Shown in pieces: positions 29,626 through 46,233 of a DNA stretch of 64,000 nucleotides. Origin of the DNA: Adineta vaga (lineage: Eukaryota; Rotifera). The notes beneath the pieces were generated by a model. It saw nothing but the letters and a program-made list of their open reading frames with translations. It was not told the DNA's origin and searched no databases. The number at the start of each line of letters is the position of its first letter. Positions within the stretch are counted from its first letter, which is position 1. A program made the translations under genes and the position numbers. The stretch covers positions 5,642,001-5,706,000 of the forward strand of contig CP075492.1 in NCBI GenBank assembly GCA_021613535.1, read 5' to 3'.

Positions 29626-30739
29626 ATTTTGTTCAAAATGTATCGAGAGATGTGATATGTAGAATAAAACTGATAATGATGGAAAAAAAGATATATCTGA
29701 TTAATTAAACCAATCACATAGAGCCACACTATTTGTTTTCGATGATTGGATAAGTTATATATGCACTTTCTGTGATAGAGGTAGTTGATTGGTAATTGAT
29801 ACCAGCTAAGAGAATGGAACGAACTGACGATTAACGGTTGTAATTCAATTTAAATTATCATAGATGTGTAATATAATATAAGAAAAAATGTACGATCAAG
29901 TTCTATCAAAGAGATGAATTTGAAATTGTTCGCAATGTATTTCAACAATAGGAGATTCCTTGTCTAACTTTTTTGAATTTTCCATCTGTATTGTATTTCT
30001 AGAATGAATTAACACATATACATATATAGACAAGATCTATCATCATGAAGAGAAATGTTTTACATCGATTTCGAATGAATCATTGTAAAAGGAACTTTTT
30101 TTGTTGTTGTCCATTTGATCATTATCTGACATATGTTGAAAACAAGTACCTTATCATATCTCTCTGAAGAATTTTCTTCCCAAAACATCTTCATCAATGT
30201 TATTCTTATCATGCGGGTTATATATATATATTTATCCAAATGATTAATTAAATTCTTTTTTATTTCCTCGTGAGAATATCTGTCTCTAAGAAAAGAATAA
30301 ATAACTAAACAATAATAAAACGATCATTTATGTTACAGAAGAAGAAATAATAAGACGAGAAAGAAGAAAACTATGCAATCAACTTCTCTTTTCTAATCAT
30401 TTCCGTGAGAATTTTCTTTCATTTCATTCGACTATATATACGAGTAAGTAAAAGAACATGACTAGTTAATCGATGCATGTATTTTTCTTTTTGTTTAAGT
30501 TGATTAGAATAAATATTTGAAAAGCGATTACTTATTTATATTGAAACACTTAGATACAAGTACATGATGTGAGTTATTCTAAATATCAAATGAACGACAA
30601 TCAGTCTTGAACTTATTCATTCAAAGGTTATTTAAATTATGAATTATAAGAAAGTTCATTTCTTATCGTTCGAAGATAAAGAAAAGCCATTTGTATTTGC
30701 GATATTAGTTTAATATACTTAGATTCGTTTTTAGGTGAA
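29626..30739. other. Divergent intergenic region
   Basis: About 1.1 kb between NACHO (-) and the next gene (+). A possible non-coding 5' exon ends at a GTAAGT near 30443, preceded by TATATATA, and a matching 3' splice site ends at 30734. No protein-coding sequence was recognised. Confidence 0.4.
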
Positions 30740-31459
30740 ATGGAAGATGGAATCTATCGAATGAGTTTAATGGAAAGTTTATTGGTATTAATAGTCATTG
30801 GTCTATGGTTTCTTGCTATTGTAAATTTAGTACGAAAATTCGAACGTATTTGTAATCCTCCATCGATATTTTTAAACTATTCGACACATAATAATCTTAG
30901 TTTCAGTCCATCAACTATTCAGGAATGTTATGAAAATACTCTATTAGAACCAACTACAACCTCATCAGTGCATATCACTCGTGCGACGTCAGAACCTGCT
31001 ATTGATGAATTATCTCGAGCATCTATTCAAATTCGATCTCCCATTGAAACATGTATACAAACAAATACGTCCATATCGACACGAATTCCTACAGACAATA
31101 TCATTGAAGGAAGTGCGACTTCTTCACATCAAACTGATCAACAAAACCGTTTCGATATAATATCAATTGAAAGATCACCATGTCCAAAATATATACCAAA
31201 GATTGTTAAACAAAGTCTATTAGATTTACATCGACGTGCTCTTTTTTCGAATACATCATTTCCGACTATGCGAACGCGAGAACTTAATTATACAACAGAG
31301 AATCGAATGACTACGAGATTTTCGTTGAGAAAAAAACGATATCAACGAGAAAATGCCATTGATGAAGGAGATTTTTATAGAAGTAAGTTCAAATATATAG
31401 AACTGTCTTGAATGCCTTTCTTTTATCATTTAGATCGCGAAGCAACTGATTCAATGTGA
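30740..31459 (+). CDS. Unrecognised single-pass membrane protein
   Basis: Two exons, 30740-31382 and 31434-31459, give 222 residues. After a short polar start (MEDGIYRMSLMES) there is one membrane helix (LLVLIVIGLWFLAIVNLV, about residues 13-31) followed by RKFERICNPP, a positive-inside arrangement that would leave a ~190-residue Ser/Thr-rich, basic-ended cytoplasmic tail. The second exon adds only eight residues. No domain or family is recognised. The ATG is preceded by TTTTTAG/GTGAA, a probable 3' splice site. Confidence 0.65.
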
Positions 31460-31812
31460 TATATAAACAAATGATGAACATCGGCTTAAATATAAATATT
31501 TATATATGTTTATTAATATGTAAAATAAAATCGTTGTTTTTTGAAAATATTCAAAAACAAAGAAGTTTTCTTTTTTTGTCATCTAAACAAGCGCAAAACA
31601 AAACAAAAATATAGACTTGAAATGTCAGAAAAGGAGAAAGTTTATCACAAAATAGTAATTTTTTTTCTATATATATGCAGTGCAAGAAAACGACATAGAA
31701 TTCATCACCCAATTGACAAACATTAACAAACGGAAATGCTTGATTGTATTTTTTTGAATGATGAAAATAGATATGTAAGTTTAATTTTGTTTTTTTAAGG
31801 TTACAGTAATAT
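31460..31812. other. Convergent intergenic region before HERC4
   Basis: About 350 bases, AT-rich with AATAAA near 31525. No gene recognised. Confidence 0.5.
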
Positions 31813-36385
<4,573 letters not shown>

Positions 36386-37308
36386 TACGTCTATTAATTG
36401 AGTAAAAACGATGGATTTGAATTTGAAATCAAAAGACGACAATGACAGAACGAAAACAAAATAAAAACTTTCTAGAATAAAAAAATATACTAAATTTGTT
36501 TGCACTTTATGATGAGCAACAATACGTTAAAATGTTTATTTTTTTTCTTGTTTTTGATCATCCAGCTGACATATCCAAAGACGTTCTGTTCTGTCTTTCG
36601 TCTTCCACGGAAACCAACCAGTCAACAAATAGAAATAATTCTATTAGAAAGAAAAGATGTCGTAAGACGTTTAACTTAAAGAAGTTTTCATCTAAAGGCA
36701 ATGGAAAAAACGACGCATAATGAGTTATACAAGTGTCAGCCTTTATGAGACATGTCAAAAGACGATTTTTTTACCACGTGTTGTTTTTTAATTGATTAAT
36801 CAACGCATTCACCTGTAACTCAAGGCCTTTTTTTCATATGATACCTTGATGTTCATTACTGCGGTACATATGGAATCATGGCATCGAATATCGAGTGCAA
36901 TTAGTCACAATGCTTGTATATATATATATATATTTGATTCATGTCATGAGTATGCGCATTTTTATTTTGAAAGCAATCATAGTTTTATTGTACAAAAGTC
37001 GTTTTAACGAAATAATCAATTTCTAATTAAACCTTTTTTTCTTTCACATAGTAAGAATGACTATTTTTTATAGCAATCATCACATGTCTGTTATTATCTT
37101 TTTCATCATAATCATAATATCATGATTTTGTATATCTATGATACCTTTTAATAAAAATCACAAAAAATCTATCGAAGTATATTCTCGGCATACTTCCCTT
37201 CTTATTCACTCCAACTCATATAATCAATCAACCGTATCGAATATATTTTTTCATAAATGCTTTTCTTCAAAAATATCTCATAATTATTACGACTAAAAAT
37301 TCACAACG
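36386..37308. other. Divergent intergenic region, HERC4 and SHARK-like kinase
   Basis: About 0.9 kb, AT-rich, with a (TA)n run at 36916-36933. A 3' splice-like AATAG lies five bases before the HERC4 ATG. No gene recognised. Confidence 0.5.
36916..36933. repeat. (TA)n microsatellite
   Basis: About nine TA units. Confidence 0.75.
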
Positions 37309-40300
37309 ATGATCGACGATTCATCTTCGGAAATTACCTGTTTATCAACATCTGGTTTAACATCATCTGATGTTGAAAATTCGAATCTAAATTTACCTAA
37401 TTCATTAAAGAAATCTGTAAAATTAATTCAAGTCTCTTCTCATAATAGTCAAAGTTCACTTGCTTCAAGTACTACATCAAAAACAAGTATACGACCATTA
37501 AACAAATATGAATCTGCTAAATTTGGTCAACATATTGAACAACAGTATAAAGCATTAGAGAGAAGTGAAATGCGATATTGTTATTATATTGAAGATTCAA
37601 AGATTTGTTTCTATGCCAGAGAACAATTGAAAAAAGCTGTCGATGGTATGTAATTCTTTGAAATGATTTCGAATATAATTGTATTTTTTTTCTCTATTAT
37701 TCAATCAATATAGGGACTTATTTCTTACGATCAGCTACTGATTCTGAACAACAGTCCAATATATTATACGTACTTTGTTTTGTCAGTCATAAGGAGACGG
37801 TTGATGTACCGATTTGTTACAATGAGGATCGTCGATCATTCTATTTTCTTTCAAGTAAAAATATTTTCAAAAACATTAGATCGATATTCCAAAAGATTTT
37901 CTTTAGGTTTTGGATTAGGTTCTGAAGTAACAGTTGAATATAATGGTATTGATTTGATGATATCTGATAAAGAAAGAAATCCATTTATTGGATTACAATA
38001 TCCATTTCAGATTTCTCTTTATCGTCCAATTGTCTTACATTCGGGAGTTTGTATACCATTACCTGATGAATTACGTTCATTAGATCGTGAAGATAATCTT
38101 CTTCATGACATAGCTAGTCGAGGTTTAACACATTATTTAAATGAATTAATTCTTATCTCACAAAATTATGATCATGCATTACGAGAAAAAGCTGAATATA
38201 TATTAAATAAAATCAATGCAAGAAATAAACAAGGTCTAACACCATTAATATTAGCTATTCAAGGAAAGAAATATAATTTTATTGATATGTTAATTGATAA
38301 TTCTGTTAATACGAATATTGTTGATGGACAAGGATGTTCACCTATTCATCATGCATGTCAACAAGCTAATTATAAAATTTTACAAAGATTAATTGAAGCA
38401 GGTGCTGATCCACATTATTTCAATCGAAAGTAAATTTTTAATAAAATCTTTCTCTTTGTTTCATTACATTTGATAATAACATTATTGTTTTTAGACAAAC
38501 GACAGATGAAAGATATCTATCAAATCTCTCTGCATTACATTATCTCGCGTTTGTTAAAATTAGAAATTCTTTTTGAAATTTCTCTGTATTTCGAAATTCT
38601 TTTTTCTCTTTTCAGAATGGCAAAAGATGCAACGACAACAGAAATTCAAAGATGTGCAATAATTCTTCTATTAGATTGTGGTTGTCCATTAATGTCATTA
38701 ACGAAAGATGGTAAATCACCATTTGATATTGCTCAAATGTATGAAAATCGCACATATGAATGTGTCAAGAGTTTCTCGGATATTTATCAATTTAATAGTA
38801 TAATACCAGTTGAAGTCTCATCTCGAAGTGAAGCAAAATCGATCTTAAGGGATTATACGTGTTCCAATCGAATCCACATATTAATATCACGTATCAAACA
38901 CTGTGATAATAGAGATTCCATACAAAATAAAGGTTTATTTTTATTCTATCGAACGAAGAAAACTCGAAGTCAATCGGATGAAGAATATGGTTTATGTGTT
39001 TACTATAATAAAAATGTAACTGTTTATCCGATTATAGAAGAACATATGGCTAATATTACAAATCTACCCAAAACTCCCTATGAAAGTTTCTATAATTATT
39101 CATTAAAAACAGATACACGAATAGATGATCATATTCAAGTAACTGTATTTCGATCATATGAAGAATTAATTTATAATTATACGAGATTTAAAGGAATATT
39201 ATCAACAAAATTAACATATTTTATTCAAAAAGAACGTGGTGAATGGAAAAGAACTAACGCAGCAGATTTAATTTTACCACCACGGGTGGATATTCCGTAA
39301 GTATTGTTTTTCGATAAGATTGTTTTTTGGAAATAATCTTACTATCGTTTATTTAGTGAACCTACTGATCTTGAGACCGCTGGTTCATTTGATATCGATG
39401 TTCGAAAAATTGAACGAATCGCTTTATCTGATATTCATTTAGCAACAATTATCGATGAGAATCGTCGTCGATTAATTTGGTTAGCAAAAGTTCAAAATAG
39501 TGACGATATTTCTTTTCCAATTATCATCAAAGACTACCTTCCAAAACATGATATTGATACTTATAAATCAAATCGATTCAAAGATTTCAACAGTCCTCCG
39601 CCATATGATGGTACTTTGGTCGAAATTGAAGATGAATATGAATATAATTCACGTGCTCGTCTTGAGTATCAGAATGAATCGAAAATCTTATTAACTACTT
39701 TGAAAAATCATCCATTTATTATTCATGCATTTGAATGTAATCGACGTGTCAAACGAGATCTACGAATATATATGGAATATTTACCTGATGGAAATCTTCA
39801 TTCGTATTTGAGAAAATTGAATCCAAAATCGATTGAACCATTAATCGATGCATTTCATTGGATCTATCAATTAGCACAAGTTATGGCATTTCTATTCACA
39901 AAGAAAATTGTTCATCGTGATTTAGCTACAAGAAATCTTTTACTACGAAACGAACAACATATAGTATTAAGTGATTTTGGTTTATCGCGTAGTGAAGGTG
40001 AAGTACTGAAGGGAAAAGAATGTGTTGTCTCACCATGTTGGGCAGCACCAGAATGTTTTACACGTGAACAAAAAGTTTCATCGTCGTCCGATGTTTGGGC
40101 ATTTGGTGTAGTTATTTGGGAAATGTTTTCATTTGGATCGAAACCATATGAAAAAGAAACAAACATCAATGAAAATACACATTCTCAACAAATCGTTTCG
40201 ATATTAAAAAAATTTTTAATTCAACAAGGTCGACGTTTAACGAAACCGGATAGTTGTTCCAATGGTATGTATGACTTAATGTGTCGCTGTTGGAATAATG

Positions 40301-40536
40301 ATGTTAGTCAACGACCGAGCTTTTTTGAAATAGTGGAAGAGTTGAATAATAATAGTATGATGAAAGATCGATTGAAATCCTTTTCAAAAGAAGAAAAACA
40401 AGCATGGAAAGATGCAAGGAGCGAATATACATTGATCAAAAATTCATTTTCAACTGATCCTAATCCGTCTCCTGGTGGTTATATAGACGCAGCAGCGTTT
40501 CAATCTGATTTTCCAGGTCAAAGTGAAGCAAAATAA
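37309..40536 (+). CDS. SHARK-type tyrosine kinase (SH2-ankyrin-SH2-kinase)
   Basis: Six exons: 37309-37645, 37714-37854, 37907-38429, 38495-38548, 38616-39296 and 39357-40536; 971 residues. Order of domains: a Ser-rich lead; SH2 at about 88-200 with GTYFLRSA (FLVRES-type Arg); ankyrin repeats at about 222-395 (NKQGLTPLILAIQGKKYNF, GQGCSPIHHACQQANYKIL, and one completed across exon 4); second SH2 at about 425-555 with GLFLFYRT; kinase at about 590-880. The kinase keeps a VAIK-like Lys (IIIKDYL), HRDLATRN near 763-770, DFG near 783 and APE (WAAPECF). A canonical glycine-rich loop is not visible. This architecture is that of Drosophila Shark and Hydra HTK16, cytoplasmic kinases acting with Draper/ITAM receptors in engulfment and epithelial signalling. 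The 54-base exon 4 is supported by both frame and ankyrin continuity. Confidence 0.9.
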
Positions 40537-40669
40537 TGCAGAAACTAAACTTTTCTTTTTCTAGTTATTTCATGTTTTTATGAATAAACGAGATGAGAAA
40601 TACAAAAAAAGAAAACAGAAATGAACTTTTGTTACGAAATAACATAAAACACAGAAGAATTGATCTGAT

Positions 40670-40959
40670 TCAACCAAGTCGTTCAAGTGCTTCAATCATG
40701 AGAACACTATTTCCACGAGCGACAACCATACCAATCGGACGTTTTTCACCAGTTTTAACAGCTTCATAGGCTTCATCAATAACTAAATTCATAAATGGAT
40801 CAAAACCTCGAAGAACACCAACAACTGTTCGATTTCCATTTAGTTTTAATTGACATTGTTTATCCATAAATTTCTTCAATTCAGGAGGATTTGCTTTACC
40901 TATAATAAATATTCATTTACACAAAGAAGTCAAATGATTTCAAGAAATTTACCACTCAT
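40670..40959 (-). CDS. SNRPG: Small nuclear ribonucleoprotein G (SmG)
   Basis: Two exons: 40959-40953 (only seven coding bases, ATG AGT G) and 40899-40670; 78 residues. The sequence [20 protein letters not shown], then [17 protein letters not shown] and [19 protein letters not shown] is near identical to SmG with Sm1 and Sm2 motifs intact. SmG is one of seven Sm ring proteins on spliceosomal U snRNAs. The 3' end converges with the SHARK-like kinase, 133 bases apart. Confidence 0.95.
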
Positions 40960-41734
40960 ATTTACGAATAACGAATGTTTTGAAAGTAAATTCGAGTAGT
41001 TACTTCTATCCAAGCAATGCACAAAAAAAGATATATAGAGACAGACAGAGTTGAAAGAAAAAAAGACATTTCACAATACCACCATTGCGAATCAAATCAA
41101 ATTAAAGCAATAGATGTCGCTTGTATACACAAAACGTTTAGATAATCGAAAAGTTAACTTAATTAAGGTAAATCGAAGTTTATCATTGAAAATATCAAGA
41201 ACTCTTGTCACATAGAGACATTCAATAATGTACGTATATCAATTCTACGTTTGGTTGTAAATGTACTGATAGAATACAAAGTATTAAACTTTCAGTTCAA
41301 TTACTTCCGAGGATAATATAATGAAAATGATCGAAATGATGCATAAACAGTTTGAACAGCACAATACGTATAAAATTTTTATCAAAACATTTCTAAATTG
41401 TTTTTTTCGTTTGTACAATTCAGAATTGAGATAAGACAGTTGTAAAACCATGTATAGTATAAATACTGATAAGAGAGCGAATGATAAATGGCACATTCTT
41501 AAGTACTACTTATTGCTATCTGCTTAAAAACTTAAAAGACCTTCAAATCAATTGAATTCTTCAAGATTATAATAAAACAAAACTTTAATATATACTGGTA
41601 ATGAACGCCCTCTTTTCCTACGTGAAGGCAAGGCAATCGTGAATTTTTCGTACAATGGTGAAAGGTTTAAATTTTATAATCGCGTCGTGTCGCGAAATAT
41701 TCCTTCCTTTTTTTAACAGATCTATTTTCCATCC
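40960..41734. other. Divergent intergenic region, SNRPG and PSMD13
   Basis: About 775 bases. A 3' splice site (TTTTTTTAACAG) ends at 41719, 15 bases before the PSMD13 ATG. No other gene seen; the open frame at 41284-41496 has no support. Confidence 0.5.
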
Positions 41735-42916
41735 ATGTCGTCTCGCGTTGAACATTACCTCACAGAACGTAAAGCAATCGGTGGTTCATTAGCAAATGAT
41801 TGGCTTGAATTTGAATCTCTTTATCAAAGTCGTCTTTGGCATGAATTAACCCTGCGTGTCACATCATTTGTTCATCGTGAAGAACTTCAACAAGGTGATC
41901 AATTGAAATCATTTTATGAAAATTTTCTGTCAGATTTCGAACATCGTATTAATCAATTGGCATTAGTTGAAATAATCATTCCAATTTCGCGTACATTCAA
42001 ACAAGTGGATGAAGCAATACAATTTATCAAACAAGTACGTGAAAAAGTTAAAGCAAATTCACTTGCTGTTTTACTTTGTGATATTACAATTGGAAAAGCA
42101 TATTTAGTAACAAAGAATTTAAATGAAACCAAAGCAATCATTGAAGATTTAACACCGAAATTCGAAGAATTAGATCATTTAACAACAGTTCATTCGAGAT
42201 TTTATGATTTAGCATCGAATTATTATCGTGTCATGGGTAATCATAGTGATTATTATCAAAATGCATTGAAATACCTTGGTAAAAGAAAACTTAATTAAAA
42301 TTTAACTAAAATTTGTTTGATTTTTCAAGGTTGTATCGATATTTCATCGATGGTTTTAAAAGAAAAGGCTGAACGAGCATTTAATCTTGGTTTAGCTGCC
42401 TTACTAGCTGAAAATGTTTATAATTTCGGTGAAATTCTTCAACATCCTGTTCTTGATGCATTGAAAAATACACGTGAACAATGGTTAATTGATCTCTTAC
42501 AAGCATTTAATATTGGTGATGTCGAAAAATATGAAGCATTAAAACCTGTTTGGCAAATTCAACCGGATCTTCGTGTTGCTGAAGAAATTTTAAAACGAAA
42601 AATTACATTACTTTGTCTAATGGATATGATATTTGTTGCCGGTGGTGTACGTGCTTTAAGTTTTACTGATGTTGCTACACGAACGAAATTATCGCCTGAA
42701 CAAGTTGAATTGTTAGCTATGCAAGCTTTATCTTTAGGTTTAATTCGAGGAAATATCGATCAAGTTGATGAAAAATTGAATATGCATTGGGTGAAACCAC
42801 GTGTATTAGATTTAAGACAAGTTGGTACATTAAAAAAACGATTAGATCAATGGACAAATGATGTAAAACAAATGTCGTCATTAGTTGAACATCAAGCAGA
42901 AGATATTCTTTCATAA
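41735..42916 (+). CDS. PSMD13: 26S proteasome non-ATPase subunit 13 (Rpn9)
   Basis: Two exons, 41735-42278 and 42330-42916, give 376 residues, the same length as human PSMD13. The N-terminal half is helical, TPR-like (YLTERKAIGGSLANDWLEFE, SRFYDLASNYYRVMGNHSDY). The C-terminal PCI domain contains RALSFTDVATRTKLSPEQVE, LLAMQALSLGLIRGNIDQVD and the end HWVKPRVLDLRQV...LVEHQAEDILS, strongly matching Rpn9. It is a structural lid subunit next to the deubiquitinase Rpn11. Upstream splice-acceptor-like sequence suggests a 5' UTR intron or trans-splicing. Confidence 0.95.
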
Positions 42917-43033
42917 GTTATTGTATTTATATCAACATTATCTTCTTTTTTCTTTTAGTTTCAATTTGTTAAAAACAAGATGTTTAGATAAAAAATAAAC
43001 AAGAAAATAGAGATTTTATTCTAATAGTTCTCT

Positions 43034-44994
43034 TTAAAAATATGGTTCATTTTGAAATGAAAATCCATAGGTATTACAATGTTTCTGTATTTCACTTGCA
43101 ATGATTCTATTTCCAGTAAAAAACACATTCGTCGTTCGATAATCAACTTTGAAGTTTGCAAAAAGTAATTTCCGTAGCGGTCGTCCAACATGTGTTCGTG
43201 TTTTTAATTGTGTATCCATATCTTCATGTTGAATAACTTCATACATATTTCCTACGAGATTACAAGGAAGATTTGCTAACATCGCTTTTTCATTATTTCG
43301 TATTGATGTACAATAAAGATGAATATCAGGATTACGTGTTTGTTGTTCATGTGAATTCATCATGGTTGCTAGATATGATTCTTGTTCATTTTCAAATTCT
43401 TCAAGAATATTTCGAAACCAGGACATATTTTCAATATTTCGAATGGATAATAACTGGTTGATACACAATGAAAAGATAAACATCGTTGATTTCGTAATTG
43501 ATAAACCAAACTTTCCAAAGCACTTATATATGGAGTAATATCAATACCTGTACCAATCAAAACCACATGTTCACAATCGAATATATATGATGTACAAGTA
43601 CTAAATGGACCTTCGATACAAATAATTGCATCTTTTTCATTCTTGTCTATTTTCATTTCTTTTGGATATATAAATTCTGATCTAATTGAAATCATATTTT
43701 CTAAATATTCATAAATTTTTCTTGTCCAATTTTGTTTTTTCATTATCGTTAAACGAAGAATATTCTTCTGTTGTGGAGCACTACATATTGTAAATGGATG
43801 CCATTCATTTCGAACTAAAGAAATTGTCTACTTCCAAAAATCTTTCGCATGAATGACAAGTAAGATAAATATTGGCCAAAATAAATAATGAGTATAACGA
43901 AATAATTGAAAATAACCTGAACGTCGGCGAATGCATTGTTATGAACAGATAAACATTAGAATTAGTGATACAAATAAAATATCATCAGTTATTGTAGCTG
44001 AATGACTTACCCATCCGATTTCAGCTACCTTAGTAAACATTGATGCTAACCATGAATATCCTATACAACAAGACATTTATCATTGAGAAGAAAAACAAAA
44101 GAAATAACTCGTCTATATTCTTACCTTTAGAATCAGTTGCAAAATATATCGCATGAGCAAATGAATGATTCATTGCAGAGACAAATAATACTGTTCCAAC
44201 AAAACGATGTGCATCGATATAATCATCAACAGGAATAAATAAACGAAGATAATATAATCGTCGTATAATAGTCATCGTTTGTTTAAGCATTAAACTAATT
44301 GCAAGTGCATAATTAAAGTTAATTAATATACCACCGATGCGTGCAAAAATTTGCCATATTGAATGATTTTTCAAGATTAAAGCTCGATAAAGAATTAAGA
44401 CGATTAAATATAAGATGTATAGAATAAGAAAATTAAGACGATTTATATTATTTTTTGCGTACATCCAACATTGTTGAATAAAACCGATTTCTTCTTGTTC
44501 GCTCGTGTCTTGATCAGGAATACTAATAAGATATAGAGATTGAAAGACGGATGGATTTCTTTGTAAAATTTGCATTCCGAAAGAAACGCTTCATAAAATA
44601 AACGAATATTATCGATAGAAATCTTCTCTCGATTTTGATAATCAAATAATTTGAAAAGTATAAAAGCTTCGATAGACATTGGTGATATCCAAAGAAGACG
44701 AGCAATACGAATGATGAAAGTAGAATTCGGATTTGAAATTATAGGAAAAAATTTACTTAGTATAGGTGTTATTTGAAAAAGACGGGCAAATTTTTCTAGC
44801 GTAAAGAGTTTTTGACTTATATCATCGTTGAAATATCGATGAAAATGATGTTGATGTTCACTAGATATAGATTCATTAAGTAAATTATTGAATTGTGGTC
44901 GAATGATTTCACCAGATAAGATCGTTCGACGATCATTTATATGATAATTTCTGTAATCTAAGACGATAAAGATTTTTTGAATATTAAATAACAA
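43034..44994 (-). pseudogene. NOX5-like NADPH oxidase pseudogene
   Basis: Homology to EF-hand NADPH oxidases runs in order along the minus strand: a degenerate EF-hand-like piece (LFKLFDYQNREKISIDN), the TM region with INFNYALAISLML, DDYIDAHRFVGTVLF and MNHSFAHAIYF (haem His), ICS-stop-QCIRRRSGYFQLF and YTHYLFWPIFILLVIHAKDFW, then EWHPFTICSAPQQ (FAD), VLIGTGIDITPY (NADPH) and the C-terminal VFFTGNRIIASEIQKHC ... FSFQNEPYF. Lesions: in-frame TAA at 43939-43941 within conserved sequence, TAG at 43828-43830 right after FWK, loss of the roughly 60-residue FAD-barrel segment between FWK and EWHPF, and a +1 frame change near 43470-43485 without an intron; another frame change lies near 44575. No single frame or simple splicing repairs it. 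The 5' start is not located; the region to about 45080 may hold more remnant. Confidence 0.82.
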
Positions 44995-45466
44995 ATTGTC
45001 TGAAACTTAGAAAGATAAGGATTTTGATTGACGAGTATATGATAATCTTTCTTGTAATTTCCATCGTGAAATTACCTCTGGAAGTGAAAATCGATTTGTT
45101 TTTCTACAATCATTACGATCTATTTTTATTATAAAAGATATATAAATTCACGGAATATCTGTATTCAAATCGACCATTTGTTCGTTTCGAAAAAGTGAAA
45201 AAAGGATACTATATATTTATTCTATTCGATAAGGACATGAAAATCATGGAAATTTGAGTAAAATCAAAGTTATTACTCACAATGAAACTGTATTTTATTT
45301 CCATCAGTCAAATGAAATGTTACGTGTTCTTTTTATCAATATCATATATTTCAGCTTAGCAAAACTAATATTATTCTGTAATCTGAGTTGTTTCAATAAT
45401 CCACATAGTCACTTCCTTTCCAACACTATAAATGTACAGCATTTCAGAGCCGTGAATATTCACAAA
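44995..45466. other. Intergenic region upstream of the cupin gene
   Basis: About 470 bases, possibly including further NOX remnant up to about 45080. Otherwise nothing recognised besides the TATA box below. Confidence 0.4.
45427..45433 (+). promoter_or_regulatory. Probable TATA box of the cupin gene
   Basis: TATAAAT about 34-40 bases before the ATG at 45467, which would give a very short leader. Confidence 0.45.
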
Positions 45467-46233
45467 ATGAAACTTTTACAATGTGTCTTTTATTTAACAA
45501 TCATTTTCACTGCTACATTTTGCGGAGAAGTTCCTTTAGACAACAATGATTATTTCAATTCGAATCCAATAGCACCTAGTCGTCTTGAAGCATTGAAAAA
45601 TTCTTATAGCAAATTAAATTTTCTTTCGAAAACAAATCCATCAGATTTCATTTTCGATTTTAGCAGAGCAATATCTGGTGTTTCTCACGGAACGGGTGGT
45701 CGAACAATATCAGCAACTGTAATGAAATCGTTTCATTTCAAATCAAAATACTATAATAACTTGTTTGTTTTTAGTCTTCGAATTTTCCTGGTCTTATCAA
45801 TCATGGAATAGCAATGACAGTTGCTTATCTAGGTCCATGTGGTATCAATCTTCCACATACACATATACGAGCAACGGAAATTGTTTTTTCTATTAATGGA
45901 AATTTTCAAATTGGATTTTTACAAGAAAATGGTGCGAACTTTATTCTTAATGAGTTACATCCAAATCAAGCAGCTATATTTCCTCAAGGTGCTATTCATT
46001 TTGTACAAAATCTTAATTGTGTACCAGCGACATTTGTTGCAGCATTTAATAATGAAGATCCTGGTGTATTAACTATTTCAGACAGTTTTTTTGGTTCATT
46101 ACCAGCAACAGTAGTTGGAGCGACACTTGGTGGATTGAATATTACATCAATTAATGATATTCGATTGCAACTAGCAAAAAATCCTTCAATTGGAATAGAG
46201 GAATGTCGAAGACGATGTGGTCTTCAAAAATGA
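45467..46233 (+). CDS. Secreted germin-like cupin
   Basis: Two exons, 45467-45718 and 45775-46233 (56-base intron), give 236 residues. An N-terminal signal peptide (MKLLQCVFYLTIIFTATFCG) is followed by a germin/spherulin-type barrel. Cupin motif 1 is GINLPHTHIRATEIVFSING: two His and the Glu metal ligands in HxHxxxxE, followed by a Gly. Motif 2 is FPQGAIHFVQN, fitting PxGxxHxxxN with the third His. The FNNEDPGVLTISDSFFGS segment is typical of germins and spherulins. Metal ligands are complete, so a Mn-type enzyme (oxalate oxidase or superoxide dismutase-like) is possible but not shown. Germin-like proteins are mostly from plants, fungi, slime moulds and bacteria, so horizontal origin is possible. 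The ATG was chosen for the signal peptide. Confidence 0.88.

Noticed and set aside
30443-30734. Definite 5' UTR intron of the membrane-protein gene
   Set aside because: Donor and acceptor look good, but spliced-leader trans-splicing would explain the acceptor equally well; kept only as a possibility.
36496-36720. Plus-strand frame of 74 codons between HERC4 and the kinase
   Set aside because: No similarity to any family and no splice context; probably chance.
38470-39300. A single longer exon reading through 38549-38615 in the kinase gene
   Set aside because: Only the spliced version (exon 38495-38548 joined to 38616) keeps the ankyrin repeat; the read-through inserts unrelated sequence in another frame at the repeat.
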